Shown: positions 47,150 through 56,714, counted from the first letter of the stretch. The stretch: 64,000 nt of DNA from Asaia krungthepensis NRIC 0535 (GCF_025995175.1 NZ_BAPV01000004.1:248001-312000), one strand, 5' to 3'. Notes: a model not told the origin generated them from the letters alone. Numbers and translations: made by a program.

Positions 47150-47989
47150 CTATATCTCCAGAGCATCGAGCGTCATTTCGACCATCCCGCGATAGGTTTC
47201 GCCGAAAAGCCGGTAATGCACGAGGGCGGGCCAGAGGCGATAGACGTTGATCGTCGTCTCATAATCCGACGGGAGCGGACCGTAGGCCTGCCAGAATGAC
47301 ACGGGAGGTGTGGAGAAGAGCGTCAGTATTGCAAAATCGGCGCTCGCATCGCCAATCGTGCAGGCAGGGTCGATCAGAACCGCCTGCGTTGCCCCTTCGT
47401 CGGAACGTGTCGCGATGAAATTCCCCGTCCACAGATCACCATGCAGCAGTACAGGCCGGGGCGTCGCCGGCAGGAAGCGCTCGAGACGATGCGCCAGATG
47501 CGCGACACGGGGGGCGAGTTCTCTCGGAAGAAAGTCCAGGCAGGGGAGCAACCGGCTGTCCCGCCAGAAAACACGCCAATCCTCTGCCCAGCCATTGGGG
47601 ATTGGCATGGAGCCGAACGCATAATCCTCATCCCAGCCATATCGTGGGGCTCTGCTTCTGGCGTGAAGCGTCTTCAGGGTTTCACCCAGAGCGATCCATC
47701 CAGCGTCAGGGCTCTGCGCCGTTTGCGCTGAAAGGGGCGGTATGTAGCCCAGCACCAGCATGTCGCCTTTTGCGGCCAGCAACGGAGGCACACTCGCACC
47801 GGTTTGCTGGATGGCTCGCAGCATGGCGGCCTCACTCTCGGCGCGCCCCCCGAGCTTGACCACCACGTCCTGCCCGGACTCGAAACGCAACCGCCACAGG
47901 CTTGAAAGATCACCACCGCCGAGCGCCATTGCCTCGAAGGGCGAAGTTTCGCCGATCAGAAGCGCAGCTTCGTCGAGGCGGGCAGCCAT
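47150..47989 (-). CDS. fructosamine/ketosamine-3-kinase family protein
   Basis: A 279-residue APH-like kinase. Features are Lys45 (VVVKLGG) for ATP, the catalytic loop HGDLWTGN (residues 183-190, Asp185, Asn190) and the metal site Asp207 (LIDPACTIGDASADF). The HGDLW...DPA pattern is specific for the ketosamine kinase family. Bacterial members prefer ribulosamines or erythrulosamines on proteins, whose phosphates then fall off, repairing glycation. Its ATG overlaps the stop of the phosphatase gene (ATGA). Confidence 0.88.
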   Translation of the reverse strand: MAARLDEAALLIGETSPFEAMALGGGDLSSLWRLRFESGQDVVVKLGGRAESEAAMLRAIQQTGASVPPLLAAKGDMLVLGYIPPLSAQTAQSPDAGWIALGETLKTLHARSRAPRYGWDEDYAFGSMPIPNGWAEDWRVFWRDSRLLPCLDFLPRELAPRVAHLAHRLERFLPATPRPVLLHGDLWTGNFIATRSDEGATQAVLIDPACTIGDASADFAILTLFSTPPVSFWQAYGPLPSDYETTINVYRLWPALVHYRLFGETYRGMVEMTLDALEI

Positions 47990-48456
47990 CAGGAATCGAG
48001 CGTGAAGCTGGCCAGATGGGCGCAGCCGAGGGCAATCTCCTGCCACGCCGTCTCGAAATCGATATCCTTGCCGTAAAACGGATCGGATATCTCCTCGCCC
48101 CGGCGTTCCGGCACATAATCGAGGAGGAGGCGTATGCGCTCCTGTTCGGCCTGTGGCGCAAGGCGGCGCAGGGCCCTCATATGCCCCCCATCCAGCGCGA
48201 TAATGTGGTCGAAGCGGCTGAAGTCGTCTTCCTGAACCTGACGCGCCACATAGGTGTCGATATCCAGCCCGTGGCGTTTAGCCACGCGCCGCGCTCTCAC
48301 ATCAGGCGCTTCCCCCACATGCCAGACCCCTGTTGCGGCAGAGTCGATGTCGAGGGTCAGACCGCGCTTGGCGGCCTCGGCGCGCATTGCAGCTTCAGCC
48401 AGAGGGGAGCGGCAGATATTACCCGTGCAGACGAAAAGGAAGGAAGGCAAAGGCAT
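47989..48456 (-). CDS. low-molecular-weight protein-tyrosine phosphatase family
   Basis: A 155-residue phosphatase. The CX5R loop VCTGNICRSPLAEA gives Cys10 and Arg16; the general acid is Asp125 in DPFYG. Set to start MPLPSFLFVC at 48456 because the longer frame adds 15 residues before the usual N-terminus. Translationally coupled to the ketosamine kinase. Related phosphatases paired with these kinases act on ribulosamine-5-phosphate-type adducts, so a deglycation role is as likely as tyrosine dephosphorylation. Confidence 0.88.
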   Translation of the reverse strand: MPLPSFLFVCTGNICRSPLAEAAMRAEAAKRGLTLDIDSAATGVWHVGEAPDVRARRVAKRHGLDIDTYVARQVQEDDFSRFDHIIALDGGHMRALRRLAPQAEQERIRLLLDYVPERRGEEISDPFYGKDIDFETAWQEIALGCAHLASFTLDS

Positions 48457-48664
48457 AGGCTCTATCCCGCGCAGTCTTTGTTTTGTCCAACGCCGGAACA
48501 TACGCCCCGGCTCATGGAAGAAAAACCAGAATAGAGAGCCCCGCGCAGTTGGAAATGCTGTACCCTATCAAGACTTTGCTACTTCTCGCGTCGGGAACTT
48601 TTCACCTTGATGGAGAAACGCATCTGGCAGCTAAGGGCAGACGCGTTGCTCCCTCAGGGAGCTA

Positions 48665-49669
48665 TCAATGAGACCAGACTGAAAGACATTCCTCACGCAC
48701 CGCTTCCGGCACGGGGATGTAATCGAGGCGTTTTGCCTCCTGCACGCCTTCTCTCATCCCTATTTCGAAAAAGCGTTTGACTTCGGGGCGGGTCTTTTCG
48801 GGGATGATGGCGTACGTAGCGCTCATGATAGGCCACGCATTGGCGCCAGCGCTGTCCAGCAGATCAACCACGTGGTTCTCGGCATGTTGCCAGTCTGCCT
48901 GCGCGGCGGTGGCGGCAAAGCTGTTCGGGCTGGCCGCGATATAGGCACCATCATGGCTTTTGAGTTGCGCCATGGGGATGTGATTGTGACTGGCATAGGC
49001 ATATTCGACATAACCGATACCACCGATTGTCTCGTGTACGCTGGCAGCGACGCCATCATTACCCCGTGCGCCTGCTCCCTCGGTCCAGGCTACCGAGGTT
49101 CCCGCACCGATCTTCGCTTTCCATTCCGGCGAGACATGGGACAGATAGGACGTGAACACGAAGCTGGTGCCGGAAGCATCTGCGCGGTGAATGGGCGCCA
49201 CATCGGCATCCGGCAATCTGATCCCGGGGTTCTGGGCCTGAATGCGTGGGTCGTTCCATTCCGTGATACGCCCGTCATAAAGCGCCGCCAGTGTCGGCCC
49301 GTCGAGATGCAACGCCCCCGGCGGCACATCGGGAACGTTGACGATCACCACGATAGCCCCAAGCGCAGTCGGAAACTGGACGAGCTTGTGTTCTGCCAGA
49401 AGCGCCCTAGAAGCGGGTTTGTCGGAAGCTCCGAAATCGACCGTACCCGCCACGACCTGATTGAGCCCGGCTCCTGAGCCGACACTTTGGTAATTGACGC
49501 TGATTCCGGCCTTGTCACGCGCGAGCGTGCCCCAGCTTTCGTAAAGCGGGGCTGCAAAGCTGGAACCGGCTCCCGTTACGCTCTGCGCCTGCGCGCAGGA
49601 GAGGGAGAGCGAGGCAGCGAGACCCAGGAGCAGCACAGGGCGCGGAATCGAAATCATGGCACCGATCAT
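48665..49669 (-). CDS. pstS: periplasmic phosphate-binding protein PstS
   Basis: A 334-residue ABC binding protein with a signal peptide (residues 1-28, CAQAQS). Phosphate-contact blocks are GAGSSFAAPLYESW (31-44), DFGASDKP and HRADASGTSFVFTSYLS. The second ATG (MISIPRP, 49657) is an alternative start. It is physically separate from pstCAB and divergent from a DUF4870 gene; both lie within one pho region. Confidence 0.95.
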   Translation of the reverse strand: MIGAMISIPRPVLLLGLAASLSLSCAQAQSVTGAGSSFAAPLYESWGTLARDKAGISVNYQSVGSGAGLNQVVAGTVDFGASDKPASRALLAEHKLVQFPTALGAIVVIVNVPDVPPGALHLDGPTLAALYDGRITEWNDPRIQAQNPGIRLPDADVAPIHRADASGTSFVFTSYLSHVSPEWKAKIGAGTSVAWTEGAGARGNDGVAASVHETIGGIGYVEYAYASHNHIPMAQLKSHDGAYIAASPNSFAATAAQADWQHAENHVVDLLDSAGANAWPIMSATYAIIPEKTRPEVKRFFEIGMREGVQEAKRLDYIPVPEAVREECLSVWSH

Positions 49670-49764
49670 TTTTCTTTATCGACATGGACCTGCATCGGGA
49701 TATCCTGCCCGACGCGACCCGACCTGAATTCTAGCACAGCACAGTAAAAGGACTGAAATCGCCC

Positions 49765-50136
49765 ATGCAATCCGGTTTCACACAGGCCTGGCCGACCTCT
49801 CCGCGCGCTGAGCGTTCACGGCGCTGGGCATGGATCGTCCATATCCTGTTCATTGCCTCATTCTTCTGCGGCATCACCAGTATTCCCGGTGTGATCGTGG
49901 CCTATATGAAGCGCGGTGAAGCGCAGGGCACGATCTATGAGAGCCATTTCATCTATGCCATCCGCACGTTCTGGCTGGGCCTGCTGGGGGCGATCATCGG
50001 CGGCGTGCTCTGCTTTATAATGATCGGCTATGTGCTACTGGGCCTGCTGTTCATCTGGTGGCTGGTGCGGGTCATACGTCCTATAGTCGCCTTGGTAGAC
50101 GAAGCCCCGATGCGCAATCCCCGTGGCTGGTTCTGA
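49765..50136 (+). CDS. DUF4870-like membrane protein
   Basis: A 123-residue protein with three helices (about residues 24-48, 65-82, 83-103) and the DUF4870-like pattern TSIPGVIVAYMKRGEAQGT, then HFIYAIRTFWLG. Small Tic20-like family, function unknown. It is divergent from pstS and followed by a terminator hairpin. Confidence 0.75.
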   Translation: MQSGFTQAWPTSPRAERSRRWAWIVHILFIASFFCGITSIPGVIVAYMKRGEAQGTIYESHFIYAIRTFWLGLLGAIIGGVLCFIMIGYVLLGLLFIWWLVRVIRPIVALVDEAPMRNPRGWF

Positions 50137-50198
50137 ACGCTTCCTCCTAGTCGAAGAGAGCCCTACCCCGCCCGAGGGTGAGGAACGAAGCGTCTTTT
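50137..50198 (+). terminator. terminator after the DUF4870-like gene
   Basis: ACGCTTCCTC (50137-50146) pairs with GAGG...GAAGCGT (50180-50193, 3-base bulge), followed by CTTTT. A long loop separates the arms, so strength is moderate. Confidence 0.5.
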
Positions 50199-50310
50199 AG
50201 ATGATACTCCGGCGGGAAAATTTTCATCCCCGATCCTGACAATTCAGGACACCGGACATAGCCTGCGGGTGGCGGCGCTTCATGCCTGCCGGCGTGACTA
50301 CAGACGGTCG

Positions 50311-51456
50311 CTAGCTCGCTTTCGGAAGCCAGATCCGACAGGTCATCCCCCTGCCGGGCGCGCTTTCAATACGCAGGCGGCCCCCATGTCGGTCGACAAT
50401 GTGCTTCACGATGGCCAATCCCAGCCCCGTCCCCGACTGGGAAGCCGTCGCGCGCCCTTCCACGCGATAGAACCGCTCTGTCAGGCGGGGCACATGCTGA
50501 CTATCGACACCGCGCCCGTTATCGGACACCGAGATTTCCACACCCTTGCCGTTATCGGCAACGATACCAACCCGTATCTCGATATCCGGACCACCATATT
50601 TCAGGGCATTTTCGACCAGATTGAGCAGGACCTGGACGATCTGATCTTCGTCCGCGGGGAAAAACAGATCCTCATCGGTGGGCATGAGGACAAGACGCGC
50701 TTCGGATGATCGAATGAGGATCTGGCTGTCTTCGAGCAGACGATCCATCAGATCCTGTGCCGCGACCATGTCATGAGGGCGCATATGCTCCAGGCGCTGA
50801 ACCCGTGACAGATAGAGCAGACGCTCGATCAGGCGCTCCATACGCGCAGCCTGCGCCGCCATGATAGCGAGAAACTGCTGCTGGGCCGCAGGATCATCGG
50901 CGGCAGGCCCTTGGAGCGTCTCGATAAACCCAATCAAAGAGGCCAGAGGGGTACGCAGTTCATGACTCGCATAGGCCACGAAATCGGCGCGCATGCGGTC
51001 CACGACCTCGAATTCCGAGCAATCTTCCAGGACGGCCAGAACGCCCTCATGCCACCCGATGGCGCTTGCAAAGCGTTCAGGCCACTGGCGGAACGTCACC
51101 TGAACGATACGCCGCACCGGCACATCCAGCTCCACACGGGTCACGACACCAGTTTCGGGCGTCAGTGTAGAAAGCACCGACTGCACAGCCGGGTGGCGGA
51201 TGACAGCCCCCAGCGCGTCGCCGAATATCGAATGCGCCACACGGTTGGCATGGAAAATACGCCCGCCGCTATCGAGCAGGACCGCCGGTATCGGCAGCAA
51301 CTCGCAAAACGCGGGCGCGGCCGGCGATTCATGCGGTCTCGGCGCGGCGGGCAGAACCGAATGCCGATCGAGGCGCGTCCTGCCAAGCCAGTATCGCCAC
51401 GAGATGAACCACCCGACCAGGGAGAGACAAAGAAGGGTGGCGAGAAAGAAAGTCAG
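50311..51456 (-). CDS. phoR: phosphate regulon sensor kinase PhoR (probable CTG start)
   Basis: A PhoR-type kinase with a PAS domain (about residues 53-150 from the CTG start) and the HisKA box FVAYASHELRTPLASL with His165. The HATPase has NLVENALKYGG, DNGRGV and SGTGLGLAIVKH. The only ATG/GTG/TTG start that keeps most of the protein is TTG 51300, but it begins inside the PAS domain and removes any membrane anchor. The same frame is open upstream to the phoB TGA and encodes a hydrophobic helix (TFFLATLLCLSLVGWFIS); a CTG at 51456 has AGGA 9 bases upstream. I prefer that start. Partner is PhoB, 12 bases upstream. Confidence 0.85.
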   Translation of the reverse strand: MTFFLATLLCLSLVGWFISWRYWLGRTRLDRHSVLPAAPRPHESPAAPAFCELLPIPAVLLDSGGRIFHANRVAHSIFGDALGAVIRHPAVQSVLSTLTPETGVVTRVELDVPVRRIVQVTFRQWPERFASAIGWHEGVLAVLEDCSEFEVVDRMRADFVAYASHELRTPLASLIGFIETLQGPAADDPAAQQQFLAIMAAQAARMERLIERLLYLSRVQRLEHMRPHDMVAAQDLMDRLLEDSQILIRSSEARLVLMPTDEDLFFPADEDQIVQVLLNLVENALKYGGPDIEIRVGIVADNGKGVEISVSDNGRGVDSQHVPRLTERFYRVEGRATASQSGTGLGLAIVKHIVDRHGGRLRIESAPGRGMTCRIWLPKAS

Positions 51457-51468
51457 AGGCGCGTTTCC

Positions 51469-52164
51469 TCAGGCCTGATCGTCAAGCGCATAACCGGCAG
51501 AACGGACAGTCCGCACGTAATCCAGTTCGTCGTCCAGATTGAGTGCCCGACGCAGACGGCGGATATGCACATCGATCGTGCGCAGCTCGACATGGACATT
51601 CGAACCCCAGACCTTCTGAAGCAGATCCTCACGCGAAAAAACACGTCTCGGATGCCGCATCAGAAACTCGAGCAGCCGGAATTCGGTCGGACCGAGTGTC
51701 AGGGCCCGCCCATTGCGCTCGGCGCGGTGGGTTTGCAAATCGAGCTGAAGATCGGCGAAGTTCAGGATGTTCTGCTTGACCGGCTGGGTGCGGCGCAGCA
51801 GGGCGCGCAGCCGGGCATCGAGCGCCTCGATACTGCAGGGCTTGGCGATATAGTCATCGGCCCCGCTATCGAGCCCACGAATGCTGTCCTGCTCATCGGC
51901 GCGCGCCGTCAGCATCAGAACCGGCAGATCATGCAGGGACGACGTTCCCCTGATGCGCCTGCACAGATCGATGCCCGACATGCCCGGAAGCATCCAGTCG
52001 AGCACAATCGCGTCGGGGCGGGCGCGGGAGATGAACTCCCAGGCCTGCTCGGCTTCGGGAAAGGCCGAGACGTCATAACCGAGCTTGTCGAGGTTATAAC
52101 GGATCATCAGCTGCAGGGAGGGATCGTCCTCGACAACGACTATCTTCACCAGCGAACCACTCAT
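51469..52164 (-). CDS. phoB: phosphate regulon response regulator PhoB
   Basis: A 231-residue OmpR-type regulator. Acidic pocket Asp13/Asp14, phospho-acceptor Asp56 (AIVLDWMLPG) and DDYIAKP are present, then the winged helix (EFRLLEFLMRHPRRVFSRED). It controls pst and other Pho genes on phosphate starvation. It overlaps phoU by 4 bases. Its TGA stop is in the same frame as the following phoR. Confidence 0.95.
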   Translation of the reverse strand: MSGSLVKIVVVEDDPSLQLMIRYNLDKLGYDVSAFPEAEQAWEFISRARPDAIVLDWMLPGMSGIDLCRRIRGTSSLHDLPVLMLTARADEQDSIRGLDSGADDYIAKPCSIEALDARLRALLRRTQPVKQNILNFADLQLDLQTHRAERNGRALTLGPTEFRLLEFLMRHPRRVFSREDLLQKVWGSNVHVELRTIDVHIRRLRRALNLDDELDYVRTVRSAGYALDDQA

Positions 52165-52877
52165 CGTGAGACCACATCATCCCCTGCGGCCAGACCGCCG
52201 CGCGGACGCACCGCAGGCAGGTTCTCGCCTGTCACAGCGTAATAGACGCGCTCTGCGATGTTGGTCGTGTGATCGCCGATGCGCTCGAAATTCTTGGCGA
52301 TGAACAGGAGATGGGTGCACGGGCTGATGTTGCGCGGGTCTTCCATCATATAGGTCACGAGCTCACGGAACATGGCCGTGTAATACTCATCGACCTCGCG
52401 ATCGGCCTGCCAGACTTCGGTCGCACGATCGGCATCCTGCTGTGTCACGGCATCGATCACGCGGCGCAGATTTTCCTGCACCAGGCGCCCCATGCTGCGC
52501 AGACCGGAAAGCGAGATCTGACGATCTACCAGGTCAAAACGCTGGCTGCGCCGGGCAATGGACGCCGCATAATCGCCGATACGCTCCAGATCGCCTGTGA
52601 TCTTGAGCGCCGCCACGATTTCGCGCAGATCGCCCGCCATGGGGCTGCGCAAGGCAAGAAGACGGATGGCCAGCGCCTCGACATCGCGTTCCAGCAGATC
52701 GACCTGCGGGTCCTGTGCCGGTGCAGCCTGCGCGGCATCCTCGTCATGTTCGGTCACTGCGGCGACCGCCTGGGCTACCTGACTTTCGACGATCCCGCCC
52801 ATACGCGCCATCATGGCGCGCATACGGTCGAGTTCCTGCTCGTAGCTCTTGACGGTGTGGAGGCTGTCCGCTGGCAT
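52161..52877 (-). CDS. phoU: phosphate signalling protein PhoU
   Basis: A 238-residue helical protein with two three-helix repeats (family motif DLRxIVAALKITGDLERIGDY present at about residues 80-100, second copy FIAKNFERIGDHTTNIAE). It dampens PhoR signalling when phosphate is ample and interacts with PstB. It is 31 bases downstream of pstB. Confidence 0.95.
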   Translation of the reverse strand: MPADSLHTVKSYEQELDRMRAMMARMGGIVESQVAQAVAAVTEHDEDAAQAAPAQDPQVDLLERDVEALAIRLLALRSPMAGDLREIVAALKITGDLERIGDYAASIARRSQRFDLVDRQISLSGLRSMGRLVQENLRRVIDAVTQQDADRATEVWQADREVDEYYTAMFRELVTYMMEDPRNISPCTHLLFIAKNFERIGDHTTNIAERVYYAVTGENLPAVRPRGGLAAGDDVVSR

Positions 52878-52908
52878 GATAACTTGTCCCTACCCGCTTG
52901 GGGAAAAC

Positions 52909-53730
52909 TTAACCGAAACGCCCGGTGATGTAATCCTGAGTCTGCTTCTGACGCGGATTGGTAAACATCCGGTCAGCGCTATCCATTTCGATCAGGGAGC
53001 CGAGATAGAAAAACGCTACCTGATCCGCGCAGCGCGCTGCCTGCTGCATGTTATGCGTCACGATCGCGATGGTGAAATCCTGCTTGAGCTCGTCCAGCAG
53101 TTCCTCGATGCGCGCTGTCGAGATCGGATCGAGAGCCGAGGTTGGCTCATCGAGCAGGAGCACTTCCGGCTTGGTCGCGATGCTGCGCGCAATGCACAGA
53201 CGCTGCTGCTGACCGCCAGACATGCCCGCAGCGGGCTCCTTGAGGCGATCGCGCACTTCCTTCCAGAGTGCCACACGGGTCAGCACGTCCTCGACACGGG
53301 CATCCATCTCGGCGCGCGACAGCTTTTCATGCAGGCGCACACCGAAAGCGATGTTATCGTAGATCGACATGGGGAATGGCGTGGGCTTCTGGAACACCAT
53401 GCCGATGCGCGAGCGCAGCATGTTCAGGTCGAGGGCAGGATCGAGGATATCGGCGCCATCGAACAACACCGACCCCGTCGCCCGTTGACCCGGATAGAGG
53501 TCGTACATGCGGTTGAAAATGCGCAGCAGGGTGGATTTGCCACAGCCCGAGGGGCCGATCATGGCCGTCACGTTCTGCTTGCGGAAATCCATGCTGATGG
53601 ATTTCAGGGCCTGCTTCTCGCCATAATAGAAATCGAGTTCACGCACCGCCAGCGCGGCCTCTGGCGTGGCTGCGTGTACCGCCCCCTGGGCCTGCGATGC
53701 GGTGGAGAAATCCTGCAGGGCTTCGCTCAT
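52909..53730 (-). CDS. pstB: phosphate ABC transporter ATPase PstB
   Basis: A 273-residue ATPase. Walker [13 protein letters not shown]-loop [16 protein letters not shown] (the PstB-specific stretch), signature [13 protein letters not shown] and Walker [14 protein letters not shown] are all present. Start at [10 protein letters not shown]; the longer frame to 53973 runs into pstA and is not real. It is 19 bases after pstA. Confidence 0.96.
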   Translation of the reverse strand: MSEALQDFSTASQAQGAVHAATPEAALAVRELDFYYGEKQALKSISMDFRKQNVTAMIGPSGCGKSTLLRIFNRMYDLYPGQRATGSVLFDGADILDPALDLNMLRSRIGMVFQKPTPFPMSIYDNIAFGVRLHEKLSRAEMDARVEDVLTRVALWKEVRDRLKEPAAGMSGGQQQRLCIARSIATKPEVLLLDEPTSALDPISTARIEELLDELKQDFTIAIVTHNMQQAARCADQVAFFYLGSLIEMDSADRMFTNPRQKQTQDYITGRFG

Positions 53731-53749
53731 GAGCGTGTCGTCCTCTTGC

Positions 53750-54619
53750 TTATGACTGTTTGCTGCGGAAGCCGAACCGCACGATGATATTGATACCGAG
53801 AACGCCCAACGTGACCAGCAAGGCGCCGGTCCAGGCCAGACGCACCCAGTCATCATAGGAGGCGCCTGCATATTGATAGATGGCGATAGGCAGGCTTGCC
53901 ATGGGTTTGTCGAGGCTGAACGACCAGTTCTGGTTCCCGAGCGAGGTGAACAGCAAGGGTGCCGTCTCACCACTCACGCGCGCCAGGGCGAGGAGAATAC
54001 CGGTGAGCACCCCCGGCGCTGCCGAACGCAGGCACAGGAACAACACGACGCGCCAATGGGCTGCCCCGAGTGCCGAACCCGCCTCGCGCATCGCAACAGG
54101 CACCAGACGCAGCATATCCTCAGTGGTCCGCACGATAATGGGGACGGCCAGAATGGCGAGGGCCACCGAACCGGCGAAGCCGGAGAAGTGCCCGAAAGGC
54201 GCCACCAGAACCAGATAGACAAAAAGACCGATCAGAATGGAGGGTGCCGAAAGCAGCACGTCCGAGACGAAACGCACGGCGGTCGCAAATTTCGATCCGG
54301 TCCCGAATTCAGAAAGATAGATACCGCAGCCCAGTCCGACCGGAGTGGCGATCAGAAGGGCGACGGCAGTCTGGATCAGGCTGCCCAGAATGGCGTTGGC
54401 CAGACCACCATTGCTGCCAGGCGGCCCCATGGGGTGCAGCAACGCAGCGAGCGACAGCCCTGCAAGCCCGTTCCAGAGCAATGTCCAGAGAATTGAGGCG
54501 AGCGCGAGGACCAGGATAGCCGTAGCCGTCAGGCTCATCCCGGTCGCAAGGCGGTCCATCAAGAGGCGCTGCGTGGCGCGCGGGTCCTTGCGCCACCCCT
54601 GTCCCATCGACTTGCTCAT
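53750..54619 (-). CDS. pstA: phosphate ABC transporter permease PstA
   Basis: A 289-residue permease with six helices and the EAA-type segment ([20 protein letters not shown]). The family stretch [20 protein letters not shown] is clear. It overlaps pstC by 4 bases (ATGA) and is 19 bases upstream of pstB. Confidence 0.95.
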   Translation of the reverse strand: MSKSMGQGWRKDPRATQRLLMDRLATGMSLTATAILVLALASILWTLLWNGLAGLSLAALLHPMGPPGSNGGLANAILGSLIQTAVALLIATPVGLGCGIYLSEFGTGSKFATAVRFVSDVLLSAPSILIGLFVYLVLVAPFGHFSGFAGSVALAILAVPIIVRTTEDMLRLVPVAMREAGSALGAAHWRVVLFLCLRSAAPGVLTGILLALARVSGETAPLLFTSLGNQNWSFSLDKPMASLPIAIYQYAGASYDDWVRLAWTGALLVTLGVLGINIIVRFGFRSKQS

Positions 54620-55590
54620 GCGCGTTTCTCCCTCAGCAGCCAGCGCGCAATGGCAAGGGTCGTAAAGGATAGCAGCATGAGTATGAAGCCCAGAGCCAGC
54701 AGGGAGGACAGCTTGAGGCTGCCAGCGGCACTCTCGGGGAATTCCAGCGCCACAAGCGAGGCCACCGTGTTGCGCGGCGCAAAAAGCGACCAGCCGATGG
54801 TATTGGCATTACCGATCACGAAGGTGACCGCCATGGTCTCGCCCAGGGCACGGCCCATGCCCAGCACCACACCGCCAATCATACCAGCGCGCGACCAGGG
54901 CACGATTACGCGACGCATGACCTCCCAGCGCGTCGCACCCAGCCCATAGGCACTTTCCTTGAGCATGGGCGGCATGACGGCAAACACGTCACGCATGACG
55001 GCTGTGACGAAGGGCGTGATCATGACGGCCAGGACGAGACCGCCCGTGAGCAGGCCGTATCCGAAGGGTGCGCCGTGAACGAGCCAGCGTATGCCGGGCA
55101 CATGGCCGAAATGATGCCGGAAAAAGGGCTGAACATGCTGCGCCATGAACGGCACAACCACGAAAAAGCCCCACATACCGAAAATGATGGAAGGCACGGC
55201 GGCCAGAAGCTGCACAGCTGTCCCCACCACTCCGGCCACCATGGGCGGTGCGATATTGGTCAGCCAGAAAGCTGCCCCGAAGGCGAGCGGCACACCAATG
55301 GCGATGGCAATCAGCGTCGAGCCGATCGTGCCGAACACAGGTGCCAGAGCGCCATATTCGTTTGTGACTGGGTTCCAGACATTGCTGAACACGAAACCCG
55401 GGCCGAACGCACCGAAGGCCTTGCTGCCCCCGAACGCCATGGTCAGAACCAGACCGCCCAGCGATACCAGGACGAGTAGCGCACACGCGCCCACGAGCAG
55501 ACGGAACAGCCGGTCTCCCTTCCAGAAGGGGGTTTTGCGGGCTTCCTGGATCGGTGCAGGCTGGGTCCGCGAAGCGGCAGCGCTAGTCAT
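54616..55590 (-). CDS. pstC: phosphate ABC transporter permease PstC
   Basis: A 324-residue permease with N-terminal cytoplasmic segment and six helices; PstC motifs SIIFGMWGFFVVVPFM and ESAYGLGATRWEVMRRVIVP are present. I use the ATG at 55590 (MTSAAASRTQ); a GTG 17 codons upstream is possible. First gene of pstCAB-phoU-phoB-phoR. Confidence 0.93.
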   Translation of the reverse strand: MTSAAASRTQPAPIQEARKTPFWKGDRLFRLLVGACALLVLVSLGGLVLTMAFGGSKAFGAFGPGFVFSNVWNPVTNEYGALAPVFGTIGSTLIAIAIGVPLAFGAAFWLTNIAPPMVAGVVGTAVQLLAAVPSIIFGMWGFFVVVPFMAQHVQPFFRHHFGHVPGIRWLVHGAPFGYGLLTGGLVLAVMITPFVTAVMRDVFAVMPPMLKESAYGLGATRWEVMRRVIVPWSRAGMIGGVVLGMGRALGETMAVTFVIGNANTIGWSLFAPRNTVASLVALEFPESAAGSLKLSSLLALGFILMLLSFTTLAIARWLLREKRA

Positions 55591-55707
55591 ACGGTCGTTG
55601 CGTCCTGGCTCAAACAAGGAGGGGTCAGGGTGGAAAGGCACTCTGTGCCAGCTTGTCGTGTAGCTTTCCGGAACGAACGAGACAACAAGCCTTGCCGTCG
55701 GGAAGCT

Positions 55708-55725
55708 GTGAATATTTCATGACAT
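55708..55725 (-). promoter_or_regulatory. candidate Pho box upstream of pstC
   Basis: On the minus strand, ATGTCAT-GAAA-TATTCAC resembles the 7-4-7 direct-repeat Pho box (CTGTCAT-N4-CTGTCAC); the first half matches 6 of 7, the second 4 of 7. It overlaps the 3' end of the glycosyltransferase gene and lies about 118 bases before pstC. PhoB control is expected from known regulon biology. Confidence 0.4.
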
Positions 55726-55727
55726 CC

Positions 55728-56714
55728 TCAGAATACCCGGCCCTCGCTCCAGCCGTGAAGCAGATAATGCATGAGCGGCCCGGGTGGCCAGTTTTTCACG
55801 TCGTGATGCGCGGCCTCATAAGATCTGGCCGACCAGTCACGCATACCGCGGTGATCCTGAAGCAGAACCTTGCCGTGCTCGACATCTCCCGGGAGCGCCG
55901 AGGGTGTTGCGGCCCACGGCACATGTAACCGAAGCAGCGCATCATAACGCGAGAGATAATGGGCTTCATCTTCCAGCAGAAGATCGACAAGATGCCGCCC
56001 CGGCAGATTGGGGATGGACGCATAGCGCAGCAGGGCCGCCCGATCGGTTGGGTCCAGCAGGGAGTTGTCCAGCTTTCGGCGGGCCCTCTCCCTCATTTCC
56101 GTGAAATCGTGATTGTGCCAGTGCAGATAGGCGAAGCGCGTCAGAGCGTGACCGGGGGCCAGTCTTGAGCACGGATTATGCTGGCCATTATCGATCACGG
56201 CCACGCTATTTGCCGGCAGGCAGCCTTTGACAAATTCGGGATCGACGGCAAACCATCCGGGCCGCGAGGGCATGTTGAACAGGGAAACACCAATACGAAG
56301 GGCTCGTTTCTCGTCCCGATGGGCTGCAAATTCCTGCATGATGCGCGCCCGGTGCGTCGATAGTCCCTCATCATCGACAACCACCAGAAATTCGTCGCAA
56401 TCCACCGGAAGGGCGAAATCATAGTCGCCATCCTTGTCCCAGGCCCGGATCTGCTCGGCAAAATGCAGCCCCTTCGCATGGAAATCGCCCGGATCGTTAC
56501 GGTCATAGCGCACGGTCGCGCCGCAGCGTCGCGCATGCGCAAGGAGGTGAAGGGTCAGGGGATCGCGCGAGCCATTATCGAAAACGGTCAGGTTCGGAAA
56601 ACCGAACAGCCTGCCGTAATAAGAGAGCCACGCCATGAGCATGGCCCCCTCATCGCGCTGCATCATCACAACGCGTATTCTCGGAGCAAATATAATAAAA
56701 TATCTCCTTGCCAT
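55728..56714 (-). CDS. glycosyltransferase, GT2/DUF23-like (Glyco_tranf_2_4 type)
   Basis: A 328-residue protein with the pattern MMQRDEGAMLMAWLSYYGRL at about residues 17-36, a VFDNGSRDPL nucleotide-sugar segment and a DCDEFL acidic motif at about residues 104-109 acting like DXD. No membrane segment. It is divergent from the large glycosyltransferase gene. Substrate unknown; perhaps cell-surface polysaccharide. Confidence 0.8.
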   Translation of the reverse strand: MARRYFIIFAPRIRVVMMQRDEGAMLMAWLSYYGRLFGFPNLTVFDNGSRDPLTLHLLAHARRCGATVRYDRNDPGDFHAKGLHFAEQIRAWDKDGDYDFALPVDCDEFLVVVDDEGLSTHRARIMQEFAAHRDEKRALRIGVSLFNMPSRPGWFAVDPEFVKGCLPANSVAVIDNGQHNPCSRLAPGHALTRFAYLHWHNHDFTEMRERARRKLDNSLLDPTDRAALLRYASIPNLPGRHLVDLLLEDEAHYLSRYDALLRLHVPWAATPSALPGDVEHGKVLLQDHRGMRDWSARSYEAAHHDVKNWPPGPLMHYLLHGWSEGRVF

